Source of the DNA: Bradyrhizobium diazoefficiens | Lineage (GTDB): Bacteria; Pseudomonadota; Alphaproteobacteria; Rhizobiales; Xanthobacteraceae | DNA length: 64,000 bases | Direction of reading: 5' to 3' | Assembly: GCF_016616885.1 (NCBI RefSeq) | Contig: NZ_CP067102.1 | Span: 1,144,501 to 1,208,500 of the forward strand | In this document: piece after piece, positions 45,985-54,770 of the stretch | How positions within the stretch are numbered: position 1 is the first letter of the stretch | Layout: every line of letters starts with the position of its first letter | The notes under the pieces: generated by a model | Database searches by the model: none | What the model was told of the DNA's origin: nothing | Seen by the model: only the letters and a program-made list of their open reading frames with translations | Position numbers and translations under genes: made by a program

Positions 45985-46566
45985 ATGCTGAAACGTATCT
46001 ACGACTGGTGCATCGACGCCGCTCACAAGCCTTACGCGCTCTGGATCATGGGTGCCGTGGCTTTCGCCGAAAGCTCGTTCTTTCCCGTTCCCCCGGACGT
46101 GATGCTGATCCCGATGTCACTGGCGCGCCCGCAGCGCGCCTGGCTCTACGCGGCGATCTGCACCGTGACGTCTGTGATCGGCGGCCTGCTCGGCTACGCC
46201 ATCGGCGCGCTGCTGTTCGACTCGGTCGGCCATTGGCTGATCCAGGTCTACGGTCTCGGCGACAAGGTCGATGCTTTCCGCGCCTCCTACGCGGAGTGGG
46301 GCGCGGTGATCATCCTGCTCAAGGGCCTGACGCCGATCCCCTACAAGCTCGTCACCATCACCTCGGGCTTTGCCGGCTACAATCTCATTCTTTTCATCCT
46401 GTGCTCGGTCGTCGCGCGCGGCGGGCGCTTCTTCATCGTGGCGATCCTGCTCAACCGCTATGGCGACTGGATCCGGGTCCGGATCGAGAAACATCTCGGC
46501 CTGTGGGTGGCGCTCGGTGTCGCGGTGCTGGTGCTGGGCTTTGTCGTTGCAATCAAGTTGATCTAG
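45985..46566 (+). CDS. DedA/YqaA-type membrane protein
   Basis: 193 residues from the ATG at 45985. The VAFAESSFFPVPPDVMLIPMSLARPQRA motif and the later GAVIILLKGLTPIPYKLVTITSGFAGY repeat are features of the SNARE-associated/DedA-related YqaA group. Four to five membrane segments are present. These inner-membrane proteins have been linked to membrane homeostasis and lipid flipping. A start at 45964 would add seven residues. The next gene begins 48 bp downstream in the same direction; co-transcription is possible. A small imperfect hairpin around GGCGGC/GCCGC (46573-46585) lies just after the stop. Confidence 0.85.
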   Translation: MLKRIYDWCIDAAHKPYALWIMGAVAFAESSFFPVPPDVMLIPMSLARPQRAWLYAAICTVTSVIGGLLGYAIGALLFDSVGHWLIQVYGLGDKVDAFRASYAEWGAVIILLKGLTPIPYKLVTITSGFAGYNLILFILCSVVARGGRFFIVAILLNRYGDWIRVRIEKHLGLWVALGVAVLVLGFVVAIKLI

Positions 46567-46614
46567 GGCAGTGGCGGCTTTGCCGCTGGGCCGGCTTCGG
46601 CTACGGTTGCCGTC

Positions 46615-47145
46615 ATGATGGTTCGATCCGGCAATCCGGGCTTGCGGCTTGGGACGCTGATGTCAGCAGTGCTGCTGCTCCTGCTCGGTGCCGGCGAGAC
46701 CGGATGGTCGCAATCGGCGCCGCCGTCGCTTGGCTTGCAGGAGCAGGGGCCGCAGGCCGCGCCGCCGCCTTCGACGCCCGCTCCGCCGTCGCGCGAGGAC
46801 AATCCCGGGCTGATCAACGAAATGGGCAAGCTGTTCGACAAGCTGCCCTCGATCCTGCCGCCGATCAAAAGCCCGAGCGAGACCATGAACGATTTGTCGC
46901 GCCTGGCGCGGCCGTCCACCATGGTGTCGGGGCGCATGGTCTGTCCGGCCTCGCCAAACGGTGGGCCCGACTGCAAGCCCGCGGCCGATCAGCTTTGCCA
47001 GAGCAAGGGCTATCGCGAAGGCAAGAGCCTAAACGCGGACGCCGTCGAAAAATGCTCGGCCAAGGTTTTGATTCCTGGGCGGCAGCGCAAGCCGGACGAT
47101 TGCCGCACCGATACGTTCGTCACCAGCGCGCTGTGCCAGAACTGA
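46615..47145 (+). CDS. Secreted Cys-rich protein of unknown function
   Basis: 176 residues. Hydrophobic start (MSAVLLLLLGAGETGW inside the first 32 residues), then a Pro/Ala linker (PQAAPPPSTPAPPSREDNPG), a helical segment (LINEMGKLFDKLPSILPPIKSP) and a C-terminal domain with six cysteines (residues about 108-175: MVCPAS, DCKPAADQLC, EKCSAKV, DDCRTD, ALCQN), probably disulfide-bonded in the periplasm. I do not recognise a named family. It ends 37 bp before aspA. Confidence 0.7.
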   Translation: MMVRSGNPGLRLGTLMSAVLLLLLGAGETGWSQSAPPSLGLQEQGPQAAPPPSTPAPPSREDNPGLINEMGKLFDKLPSILPPIKSPSETMNDLSRLARPSTMVSGRMVCPASPNGGPDCKPAADQLCQSKGYREGKSLNADAVEKCSAKVLIPGRQRKPDDCRTDTFVTSALCQN

Positions 47146-47182
47146 TGCAAGTGACACCGCGCGCGAGCAGCAAGGAGCGCCC

Positions 47183-48583
47183 ATGAGCCGCACGGAGCAG
47201 GACTTCCTCGGACAGCGTGAGATCGCCGACGACATCTACTACGGCGTCCAGACCATCCGCGGGAAGGAGAACTTCCACATCACCGGCATTCCCATGAACC
47301 AGGAGCCTTACTTCGTGAAGGCGCTGGGTTACGTGAAGAAGGCTGCGGCCATGGCCAACCGCGATCTCGGCGCGATCGACGCCAAGGTCGCCGATGCGAT
47401 CATCCTCGGCTGCGACCGCGTCATCGCCGGCGACATGATGGACCAGTTCGTCACCGACTTCATCCAGGGCGGCGCCGGTACCTCGACCAACATGAATGCC
47501 AACGAGGTGATCGCCAACCTCGCGCTGGAATCGCTCGGTTTCAAAAAGGGCGACTACCAGCACGTCAGCCCGAACGACCACGTCAATTACGGCCAGTCGA
47601 CCAACGACACCTATCCGACCGCGTTTCGGCTGGCGCTGGTCCTGCGGCTCGAGAGCTACATGACGGCGCTGCGCCAACTCCAGCAAGCGTTCTTCACCAA
47701 GGGGCGCGAATTCGAGCGCGTGCTGAAGATGGGGCGCACGCATCTGCAGGACGCGGTGCCGATGTCGCTCGGCGCCGAATTCCGCGGATGGGGCACCACG
47801 ATCGGCGAGGAGGTCGAACGCATCTCGGAGGCGCGCGCGCTGCTGCGCGAGATCAATCTCGGCGCCACCGCGATCGGCACCTCCGTCACCGCGGCGGTCG
47901 GCTATCCCAAACTCGCGGTCCGGCATCTGAGCGCGCTGACCGGTGTCGACTTCATTCTCGCCGGCGATCTCGTGGAGGCGACCTCGGACACCGGCGCCTA
48001 TGTGCAATTGTCCGGCGTGCTCAAGCGCACCGCGAGCAAGCTGACAAAGATCTGCAACGACATTCGCCTGCTGGCTTCGGGCCCGCGCGCCGGCTTCAAC
48101 GAGATCAACCTGCCGCAATTGCAGCCTGGCTCCTCGATCATGCCGGGCAAGGTCAATCCTGTCATCCCCGAGGTGGTCAACCAGACCAGCTTCCTCGTCA
48201 TCGGCCTCGACACCACGGTGACGCTCGCAGCCAGCGCCGGCCAGCTCCAGCTCAACGTGATGGAGCCGGTGATCTCGTTCGCGCTGTTCTTCTCGATTCG
48301 CACCATGGAGCGCGCGGTCAACAGCCTGCGCGAGAACTGCGTCGTCGGCATCACCGCCAACGAGGAGCACACTCGCAACATGGTGCTGAACTCGCTCGGC
48401 ATCGTCACGGTGCTGAAGCCGCTGCTCGGCTACAAGCAATGCGCTGAGATCGCGCGCGAGGGCTACAAGAGCGGCAAGTCGCTGCACCAGATCGTGGTGA
48501 CCGAGCGCAAGCTGCTGACGCAGGAAAAATGGGACGAGATGTTCTCGTTCGAGCGGCTGATCAATCCGGATTTGCTTGGCTAA
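47183..48583 (+). CDS. aspA: Aspartate ammonia-lyase
   Basis: 466 residues, the family's usual length. The fumarase/aspartase signature GSSIMPGKVNP and SPNDHVNYGQSTNDT place it in the superfamily, and the length and N-terminus (TEQDFLGQREIADDIYYGVQT) mark aspartase rather than fumarase. It converts aspartate to fumarate and ammonia in the cytoplasm. AGGAG lies before the ATG. Downstream is the nitronate monooxygenase gene, 155 bp away; no shared pathway is evident. Confidence 0.94.
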   Translation: MSRTEQDFLGQREIADDIYYGVQTIRGKENFHITGIPMNQEPYFVKALGYVKKAAAMANRDLGAIDAKVADAIILGCDRVIAGDMMDQFVTDFIQGGAGTSTNMNANEVIANLALESLGFKKGDYQHVSPNDHVNYGQSTNDTYPTAFRLALVLRLESYMTALRQLQQAFFTKGREFERVLKMGRTHLQDAVPMSLGAEFRGWGTTIGEEVERISEARALLREINLGATAIGTSVTAAVGYPKLAVRHLSALTGVDFILAGDLVEATSDTGAYVQLSGVLKRTASKLTKICNDIRLLASGPRAGFNEINLPQLQPGSSIMPGKVNPVIPEVVNQTSFLVIGLDTTVTLAASAGQLQLNVMEPVISFALFFSIRTMERAVNSLRENCVVGITANEEHTRNMVLNSLGIVTVLKPLLGYKQCAEIAREGYKSGKSLHQIVVTERKLLTQEKWDEMFSFERLINPDLLG

Positions 48584-48738
48584 CGCTGCCTGCCGCGCGA
48601 GGAGCGAATTCCGCGCGTTGGAATTGCGGTAACGGCGTCCGCCACGGCGTCACAACGCAATACTTGACAGTGGAAAGATTGCCTTGTTGGTATGGCTCCC
48701 AACCTTCAATGCGTCTGCCAACCAAGGATCGTTCCGCA

Positions 48739-49707
48739 ATGTCCATGCCTGCTCTGTTCAAGGGACGCCTGTCGATCCCCGTGATCGGTTCGCCGCTCTT
48801 CATCATCTCGGTGCCCGACCTCGTGATCGCGCAGTGCAAGGCCGGCGTGGTCGGCTCGTTCCCGTCGCTGAACGCGCGGCCGCCGGAATTGCTCGACGAG
48901 TGGCTGGCGCGGATCACCGAGGAGCTCGCGGCCTATGACCGCGCCCATCCCGACAAGCCGTCGGCGCCGTTTGCGGTCAACCAGATCGTGCACAAGTCGA
49001 ACAACCGGCTCGACCACGACATGCAGCTCTGCGCCAAGTACAAGGTGCCGATGATCATCTCCTCGCTCGGCGCGCGCGAGGAGCTCAATCAGGCCGTTCA
49101 CCGCTGGGGCGGCATCGTCTTCCACGACGTGATCAACCAGAAATTCGCCCACAAGGCGATCGAGAAGGGCGCCGACGGCCTGATCCTGGTTTCGGCCGGC
49201 GCCGGCGGCCATGCCGGCACCATCTCGCCGCTGGCTTTCGTTGCTGAGACCCGCAAGTGGTTTGACGGTCCGATCGCGCTGTCGGGCGCCATCGGTAACG
49301 GCAAGGCGATCCGTGCCGCGCGCATCCTCGGTGCCGATTTCGCCTATATCGGCTCGGCCTTCATCGCGACCAAGGAAGCCAACGCAGTCGAGAAGTACAA
49401 GGAGATGATCGCGGGCTCGACGGCCGACGACATCGTCTACTCCAATCTATTCACCGGCGTGCACGGCAATTATCTGAAGCCCTCGATCCTCGCCGCCGGC
49501 ATGGATCCGGAAAACCTGCCGACCTCAGATCCCTCCAAGATGAACTTCGGCACCGATGCCTCCGGCGAACGCGCCAAGCCGAAGGCCTGGAAGGAGATCT
49601 GGGGCTCCGGCCAGGGCATCGGCAGCGTCGAGGGCATCGTGCCCGCCGCCGAGATGATCGCGCGCTTCAAGAAGGAATACGACGAGGCGATCGATCCGCC
49701 GTTGTGA
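48739..49707 (+). CDS. Nitronate monooxygenase (paralogue 1)
   Basis: 322 residues from the ATG at 48739 (AAGGA upstream). An FMN-dependent TIM-barrel of the NMO class: PVIGSPLFIISVPDLVIAQCKAGVVGSFP at the start, the flavin/catalytic motif SAGAGGHAGTISP with the candidate catalytic His158, and GADFAYIGSAFIAT. It would oxidise nitronates to carbonyl and nitrite. A 2-nitropropane dioxygenase-type role in nitro-compound detoxification is plausible. Its stop shares one base with the start of the downstream thioesterase gene (TGATG), so they are co-translated. A related gene lies at 52505. Confidence 0.9.
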   Translation: MSMPALFKGRLSIPVIGSPLFIISVPDLVIAQCKAGVVGSFPSLNARPPELLDEWLARITEELAAYDRAHPDKPSAPFAVNQIVHKSNNRLDHDMQLCAKYKVPMIISSLGAREELNQAVHRWGGIVFHDVINQKFAHKAIEKGADGLILVSAGAGGHAGTISPLAFVAETRKWFDGPIALSGAIGNGKAIRAARILGADFAYIGSAFIATKEANAVEKYKEMIAGSTADDIVYSNLFTGVHGNYLKPSILAAGMDPENLPTSDPSKMNFGTDASGERAKPKAWKEIWGSGQGIGSVEGIVPAAEMIARFKKEYDEAIDPPL

Positions 49708-50492
49708 TGGCGTTGGCAATGAGCGCCATCTATCGCGTCGACGGCAACAGCGTCGTCACCAGCCCCGATGCCGCCGGTCCGTGGGACCGGCGCATGCAGC
49801 ACGGATCGGCACCATCAGCGCTGGTGACGTGGGCGGCGGAGCGGATTCCGACGCCCGTGCCGATGAACATCGCGCGCGTCACCATCGATCTGATGCGCCC
49901 GGTGCCGGTGGCGCCACTCACCATCGAGACCGAGGTTTTGCGCGAAGGCCGCAAGATACAGCTCTGTGAGGTCAGGCTGCTTGCCGACGGCGTGCAGGTC
50001 GTCGGCGCCACCGTGCTCAAGATCAAGCGGCAGTCGCAGCGGCTGCCCGATGACGTCAAGGATTTGCCGGTCACGCTGCCATCGCCCGAGGACTCGCTGG
50101 TCGAGGACGGCCATGGCGCGACCAGTCCGTTCGCGGGCATGGTCTCGATGCGCGCCGCGCGCGGCCGCTTCGGCCAGGCCGGTGCCGGCGCGATCTGGTT
50201 TCGCCTCGACCATCCGCTGGTCGAGGGCGAGGCGGTCTCGCAGACGATGCGCGCCGTGGTCGCCGCCGATTTCTCCAACGGCACCGCCTCGACCCTCGAC
50301 TTCCGCACCTGGACCTACATCAACGCCGACCTCTCGGTGAGCCTGGCGCGCCAGCCGGTCGGCGACTGGATCTTGCTCGACGGCGAATCCTGGATCGGCC
50401 CCGATGGCACCGGCCTTGCGATGTCGCGGCTCGCCGACCGCCAAGGATACTTTGGCCGTGCGGTGCAGAGCCTGGTGATCGAGAAGCGGTAA
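49707..50492 (+). CDS. Acyl-CoA thioesterase family protein
   Basis: 261 residues. It has the double hot-dog pattern (YRVDGNSVVTSPDAAGPWDRRMQHGSAPSALVTWAAERI) of the thioesterase superfamily (acyl-CoA thioesterase-like, N-terminal and C-terminal hot-dog domains). It would hydrolyse acyl-CoA to the free acid. Its ATG overlaps the stop of the upstream nitronate monooxygenase by one base (TGATG), so they are translationally coupled. The AMP-dependent ligase on the opposite strand downstream runs the reverse chemistry. Substrate unknown. Confidence 0.82.
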   Translation: MALAMSAIYRVDGNSVVTSPDAAGPWDRRMQHGSAPSALVTWAAERIPTPVPMNIARVTIDLMRPVPVAPLTIETEVLREGRKIQLCEVRLLADGVQVVGATVLKIKRQSQRLPDDVKDLPVTLPSPEDSLVEDGHGATSPFAGMVSMRAARGRFGQAGAGAIWFRLDHPLVEGEAVSQTMRAVVAADFSNGTASTLDFRTWTYINADLSVSLARQPVGDWILLDGESWIGPDGTGLAMSRLADRQGYFGRAVQSLVIEKR

Positions 50493-50597
50493 GCCTCACC
50501 GCAATCGTTGCTGTTGCGGCGTGAGCCGATGGAACGGCAGGCTTCCGCCGCCGCGGAAGGGATGCTTGGTCGTGTTCGACCAGGGCATCCTGCCTGT

Positions 50598-50696
50598 TCA
50601 TACCCCGTAGAAGATCTTGATCTCCCACAGCACCACGATGATAGCCGTGATCAACGTGACCGCGGCGACTGCACTTTCCAGGGAAGCGACTCTCAT
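50598..50696 (-). CDS. Predicted 32-residue single-pass membrane micro-protein
   Basis: A short frame with its own ribosome site (GGAG 7 nt before the ATG at 50696) encodes 32 residues: MRVASLESAVAAV, then a hydrophobic TLITAIIVVLW, then EIKIFYGV and a stop. This is one transmembrane helix of about 18 residues with a charged end. Small inner-membrane proteins of this size are known in many bacteria. It lies in a 343-bp gap between the thioesterase and ligase genes, so no overlap argues against it. Expression is unproven. Confidence 0.45.
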   Translation of the reverse strand: MRVASLESAVAAVTLITAIIVVLWEIKIFYGV

Positions 50697-50835
50697 TGCT
50701 TACTCCGCTTCCCAGCCCCGTCCAGCGGTCTAGTTGATTCTCTGATTCGCCGGCAATCGCGAGGCCGTCGTGGACGCGCACTCCGTCGCGCATTGTGGTG
50801 TCGGAGCCACAACGACTCCGTAAAATCCCGGGGTT

Positions 50836-52398
50836 TTACCCCACCATCCGGTCCCGCCCGCTCCAGAAGCCCGCCCGCAGTACCTTCTTGTCGACCTTGC
50901 CGACGCCGGTCATCGGGAGCTGCTTGACGAACTGGATCTGTTTCGGCGCATGCGCGGAACCCTTACGCGTCCGCACCATATTGATCAGCTCGTCCGGATC
51001 GGGCTTTGCGCCCTCGCGCGGCACGACGATGGCAGTGACGGCCTCGCCCCATTTCTCGTCGGGGACGCCGACGACCGCGACCATCGCGACGTCGGCGTGC
51101 TGCGACAGCACGTCCTCGACCTCGCGCGGAAAAATGTTGAAGCCGCCGGTGACGATCATGTCCTTCTTGCGATCGAGGATGAACATGTAGCCGCGCTCGT
51201 CCTGGCGCGCGATGTCGCCGGTGTGGACCCAGCCGTTCTTCAACGTCTCGGCGGTGACGTCAGGCCGCTTCCAGTATTCCGCCATGACATGCGGCGCGCG
51301 CACGCAGATCTCGCCGACGTCACCGGTCTTCACTTCCTGGTCATTGTCGTCGAGAATTTTGACCTCGCAGGCCGCAATCGGGAAACCGCACGACAGAAAC
51401 AGCTCGGGCGTCTTGGGATCGTGATCCCTCTTGCGCAGTACTGAAACCGGATAGCATTCGGTCTGGCCATAGAGCTGCGAGAACACCGGGCCGATGCGAT
51501 CGATGCCTTCGATCAGCCGGCTCGGCGACATCGCGGACGCCCCGTAGAGCACAAGCTCGAGCGAGGAGAGATCGGTCTTGCTCAGTGCGGGATGATCGAG
51601 CAGCACATAGATCATGGTCGGCACGAACAGCGTGAAGTTGATGCGCTCGCGCGCGATCGTCGCGAGCACAGCCTCGGGATCGAAACCTTTCAGCATGTGC
51701 ACGGTGCCGCCGCGCATCAGTGTCGGCAGCACCTTTGTGCCCGCGACATGGCTGATCGGGGCGACAGCGAGATAGCGCGCGGCATCCGGAATCTCGAAAT
51801 CTGCGAGGATCGCGCCGGCCGCTCCGGCGTTTTCGCGATGATAGCGCAGCGCACCCTTGGACTTTCCTGTCGTTCCGCCGGTGTAGTTCAGCGTGGAGAG
51901 ATCGTCGAGACTTGCGAGGCACCGCGCGCCGGCATGTCCCGCATCCTCGATCGCCTGCAAGAGGTCAACACCGTAGTCGGCCGGCCCCATGGTGAAGACC
52001 GCCTTGAGCCGCGTTGCCTTTGCAGCGAGCTCGCCACCGCGATCGCGGAAGGCGGCTACATCGACCACCAGCACTTCCGCCTCGGAATCCTCAAGCTGGA
52101 AGAGCTGGTCCGTCTCCGATCCCAGCGGATGCAGCCAGGTGATGCAGCATCGCGACAATTGCGCGGCGACGCCGGCGCACCAGGTGTCGGCGCGGTTCGC
52201 GGTGAGGAAGGCGACGCGCGCGCCGGGCTGCAGACCGAGCCGCACGAACACGCCCTGGATGCGCCCGATCAGATCGAGCGTGCCCTGATAACTCAGCGAT
52301 CCGCCGGGCCAGGCGAAAGCAGTGCGGCCGGGATAGCGCGCCAACACCCGTAGCGTCTGCGCACAAGTCGGGGACGATGCGTGGAGCGGATCGGACAT
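50836..52398 (-). CDS. AMP-dependent acyl-CoA synthetase
   Basis: 520 residues from the ATG at 52398. The ANL motifs are NYTGGTTGKSKGALRYHREN (phosphate loop), YGQTECYPVSVL, HTGDIARQDERGYMFILDRKKDM and the catalytic Lys in MTGVGKVDKKVLR. The N-terminus is not FadD-like. It forms an acyl-AMP and then an acyl-CoA from an unidentified carboxylate. It is the reverse of the thioesterase encoded next to it and sits between two nitronate monooxygenase genes, which suggests a small pathway for a modified acid. Divergent from the second nitronate monooxygenase. Confidence 0.85.
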   Translation of the reverse strand: MSDPLHASSPTCAQTLRVLARYPGRTAFAWPGGSLSYQGTLDLIGRIQGVFVRLGLQPGARVAFLTANRADTWCAGVAAQLSRCCITWLHPLGSETDQLFQLEDSEAEVLVVDVAAFRDRGGELAAKATRLKAVFTMGPADYGVDLLQAIEDAGHAGARCLASLDDLSTLNYTGGTTGKSKGALRYHRENAGAAGAILADFEIPDAARYLAVAPISHVAGTKVLPTLMRGGTVHMLKGFDPEAVLATIARERINFTLFVPTMIYVLLDHPALSKTDLSSLELVLYGASAMSPSRLIEGIDRIGPVFSQLYGQTECYPVSVLRKRDHDPKTPELFLSCGFPIAACEVKILDDNDQEVKTGDVGEICVRAPHVMAEYWKRPDVTAETLKNGWVHTGDIARQDERGYMFILDRKKDMIVTGGFNIFPREVEDVLSQHADVAMVAVVGVPDEKWGEAVTAIVVPREGAKPDPDELINMVRTRKGSAHAPKQIQFVKQLPMTGVGKVDKKVLRAGFWSGRDRMVG

Positions 52399-52504
52399 AT
52401 GTTTCCTCGTCGCTTTGTCATCAGCTTCTCGCGTGCCAATATTGCCGGTGACGCTAGCACAGGAAATGCGGGATGGAACGACAAAGCCCGTGCGGGGAGG
52501 AAGA

Positions 52505-53470
52505 GTGACATCCGATCGACTGCAACGCTTCAGCGACCGCCTCGCTCTGCCGCTGATCGCAGCGCCGATGTTCTTGGTGTCGGGCGTCGAGCTCATGGTC
52601 GCGGCCTGTCGCAACGGCGTGATCGGTAGCTTCCCCACCGTGAATTGCCGTAGTACGGAGCAGCTCGATGAATGGCTCGCCGAGATCGCCACGCGGTTGC
52701 GGCAGCATGAGGATCAGACCGGCCGCAAAGCCGCGCCGCTCTGTCCGAACCTGATCGTGCATCGCTCCAACGCACGGCTGGAGCAGGATCTCGCCGTGCT
52801 GCTCAAGCACAAGCCCGAGATCGTCATCACCTCGGTCGGCTCGCCTGCGCCCGTGCTGAAACCGCTGCACGATGCCGGCGCATTGGTGCTGGCGGACGTC
52901 GCCTCCATTCGCCACGCCGAGCGTGCGGCAGCGGCTGGCGCCGACGGATTGGTGCTGTTGACCGCGGGCGCCGGCGGACAGACCGGCTGGCTCAATCCGT
53001 TCGCCTTCGTCCGCGCGGTGCGCGCGTTCTATGACGGCATCATCGTGCTCGCCGGCGGTGTCAGCGATGGCCGCGCGCTGCATGCCGCCGAAGTGCTCGG
53101 CTGCGATCTCGGCTACATGGGCACAAAGTTCATCGCGACGCGCGAGAGCATGGCGGATGATCGCCACAAGCAGATGCTGGTCGAGAGCAGCGCCGACGAC
53201 ATCTTGCTCACCACCGCCTTCACGGGTCTGCAGACCAGCATGCTGAAGCCGTCGATCGTCGCTGCCGGGCTTGATCCTGACGACCTCCCCGCACGCGGCG
53301 CCATCGACATCGGCAAGGACATCGACGTCACCGCGCGCGAGAACCGTCCCAAACGCTGGCGCGACATCTGGAGCGGCGGGCATTCGGCGTCGGGCGTCAC
53401 GGAGGTGTTGGCGGTTGCCGATCTCGTGGCCCGGACGGCCGCCGAGTACCGCGACGCAGCGGGGCGATAG
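52505..53470 (+). CDS. Nitronate monooxygenase-like protein (paralogue 2, His replaced)
   Basis: 321 residues from the GTG at 52505, with GGAGGA just upstream. The fold and length match paralogue 1 (LPLIAAPMFLVSGVELMVAACRNGVIGSFP, GCDLGYMGTKFIAT). The catalytic segment reads TAGAGGQTGWLNPF, with Gln159 where nitronate monooxygenases have His. Loss of the catalytic base would alter or abolish nitronate oxidation, so the substrate may differ. An enoyl-reductase-like or dehydrogenase role is an alternative for the FMN fold. Divergent from the acyl-CoA synthetase with a gap of about 106 bp. Confidence 0.85.
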   Translation: MTSDRLQRFSDRLALPLIAAPMFLVSGVELMVAACRNGVIGSFPTVNCRSTEQLDEWLAEIATRLRQHEDQTGRKAAPLCPNLIVHRSNARLEQDLAVLLKHKPEIVITSVGSPAPVLKPLHDAGALVLADVASIRHAERAAAAGADGLVLLTAGAGGQTGWLNPFAFVRAVRAFYDGIIVLAGGVSDGRALHAAEVLGCDLGYMGTKFIATRESMADDRHKQMLVESSADDILLTTAFTGLQTSMLKPSIVAAGLDPDDLPARGAIDIGKDIDVTARENRPKRWRDIWSGGHSASGVTEVLAVADLVARTAAEYRDAAGR

Positions 53471-53593
53471 CGTTCCGCGCCGCCCAGCACGGTTAATCCC
53501 GCATGGCTCCGGAAGCCCGCACTTAACGGCAGATTAACCATCGCCCGCCAACAATCCCCTCACGGCCGCCAATCAGGACGAGAGGGACAGGCG

Positions 53594-53842
53594 ATGGATT
53601 TCGATTTTCTCAACAGCAAGACAGCCGCAACGCTGGACGAGATCCGCGTCCGCGTCGCGCATGCGCTGGCCCGCCACCCGCTCTGCCGCACTGTTCGCTT
53701 CGACATCGTCAGCGTCCCCCGCACCCGCCGGGGCGGCAATTGGACGGTGACGCTGCAATCAGTCGAGCCGCGCGCCGTCTGGGAAGCCTCGGAGATCGTC
53801 GCCGACATCCAGGATGCCTACGATCTGGCCGCAGCTGCCTGA
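53594..53842 (+). CDS. Conserved small protein, unknown function
   Basis: 82 residues starting MDFDFLNSKTAATLDEIRVRVAHALARHPLC. A compact alpha/beta protein with a helix, a strand pair (RTVRFDIVSV, NWTVTLQSV) and a terminal helix (EASEIVADIQDAYDLAAAA). AGAGGGACAGGCG precedes the ATG. No signal peptide or helix in the membrane. I do not recognise the family. It is followed by a 133-bp gap with nothing further. Confidence 0.65.
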   Translation: MDFDFLNSKTAATLDEIRVRVAHALARHPLCRTVRFDIVSVPRTRRGGNWTVTLQSVEPRAVWEASEIVADIQDAYDLAAAA

Positions 53843-53975
53843 TTTTATTGAGTTTTTGGGGACTGTCGCTGCAAGTGTGGTGATTGTCGCCGCAAAGGCA
53901 CACTCAAGCCTTAATTCGTGCCCTTTTCCCGGGCATCGCTAACAACATCGTGAACCGGCCTTTCCGGAGAGACGT

Positions 53976-54683
53976 TTGTCCAGAGCCATCACCATCACCG
54001 TGCTGACCTGTATCCTCGTCCTCGGTGCCGCCACCACTGCCATTCTCGGCCGCGACAGCGTGCCCAGCGTCAGCGCCGAGATGATCTCGCAGGTTCCGCC
54101 GAAGCCGCTCGCCGCCAACCGCGCCGCCAAGGCCGACCGGCTCGTTCCGACGCTGGCGCTCGCCTCGGCCGCGATCGAGCCGGTGCAGGTTCCGGCCGAC
54201 AGACTGTCGCAGGCCCCCGTGCTGACCGAACCGCTGCGCCAGGCCTTTGCCGCAGCCACCCCGTCCGATTTCCCGGCGCCCAAGGCGAGCGTGAACGAGG
54301 CGCCAGCCGCGGAAGCCCCCGCCACCGTCGAGGCCCCGCCGAAGCCGAAGGCGGTTGCGAAGCCGCAGCCGCAAAAGACCTATTCGCTGCTCTCCGACGT
54401 GCAGATCGCCGGCATCAGGGATCGCCTGAAGCTGTCGTCGTCGCAGGAATATTACTGGCCCTCGGTCGAGTCCGCACTGCGCAACGTCGCCCGCAAGATC
54501 TCGGCAAACAAGCTCTCCAATCCCAATGGGCCGAACGTGCAGATTGATCCGAACTGCGACGAGGTTCAGCAGTTGAAGTCGGCCGCAATGCCTCTGCTGT
54601 TCCAGCTGCGTGACGACCAGAAGGAAGAAGTGCGCAAGCTCGCCCGCATCATTGGCCTCGAGAAGGTCGCGCAGCAGATCTGA
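53976..54683 (+). CDS. Membrane-anchored Pro/Ala-rich protein, unknown function
   Basis: 235 residues from a TTG at 53976 with GGAGA at the correct distance upstream. N-terminal hydrophobic anchor (MSRAITITVLTCILVLGAATTA) without a clear cleavage site, then a Pro/Ala/Val-rich linker to about residue 130, then a helical C-terminal domain (SLLSDVQIAGIRDRLKLSSSQEYYWPSVESALRNVA) with one Cys. The domain may sit in the periplasm. Family not recognised. A hairpin follows the stop. The downstream gene has a similar anchored, low-complexity layout. Confidence 0.65.
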   Translation: MSRAITITVLTCILVLGAATTAILGRDSVPSVSAEMISQVPPKPLAANRAAKADRLVPTLALASAAIEPVQVPADRLSQAPVLTEPLRQAFAAATPSDFPAPKASVNEAPAAEAPATVEAPPKPKAVAKPQPQKTYSLLSDVQIAGIRDRLKLSSSQEYYWPSVESALRNVARKISANKLSNPNGPNVQIDPNCDEVQQLKSAAMPLLFQLRDDQKEEVRKLARIIGLEKVAQQI

Positions 54684-54689
54684 GCCTAG

Positions 54690-54706
54690 GGTTCCCTTTG
54701 GGAACC
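54690..54706 (+). terminator. Short hairpin downstream of anchored protein
   Basis: GGTTCCC-TTT-GGGAACC, 7-bp perfect stem, directly after the stop. No T run; a weak terminator or processing site. Confidence 0.45.
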
Positions 54707-54770
54707 GCAGTCTCATCAGGAACATCCGGTAATCGACAGGCGTTGCCCGCCCCAAACAGGGAATGGACCA

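Noticed and set aside
50492..50527. A hairpin after the thioesterase gene (CTCAcCGCAA with TTGCGgcgTGAG)
   Set aside because: Stem interrupted by mismatches and no T run; insufficient to call a terminator.
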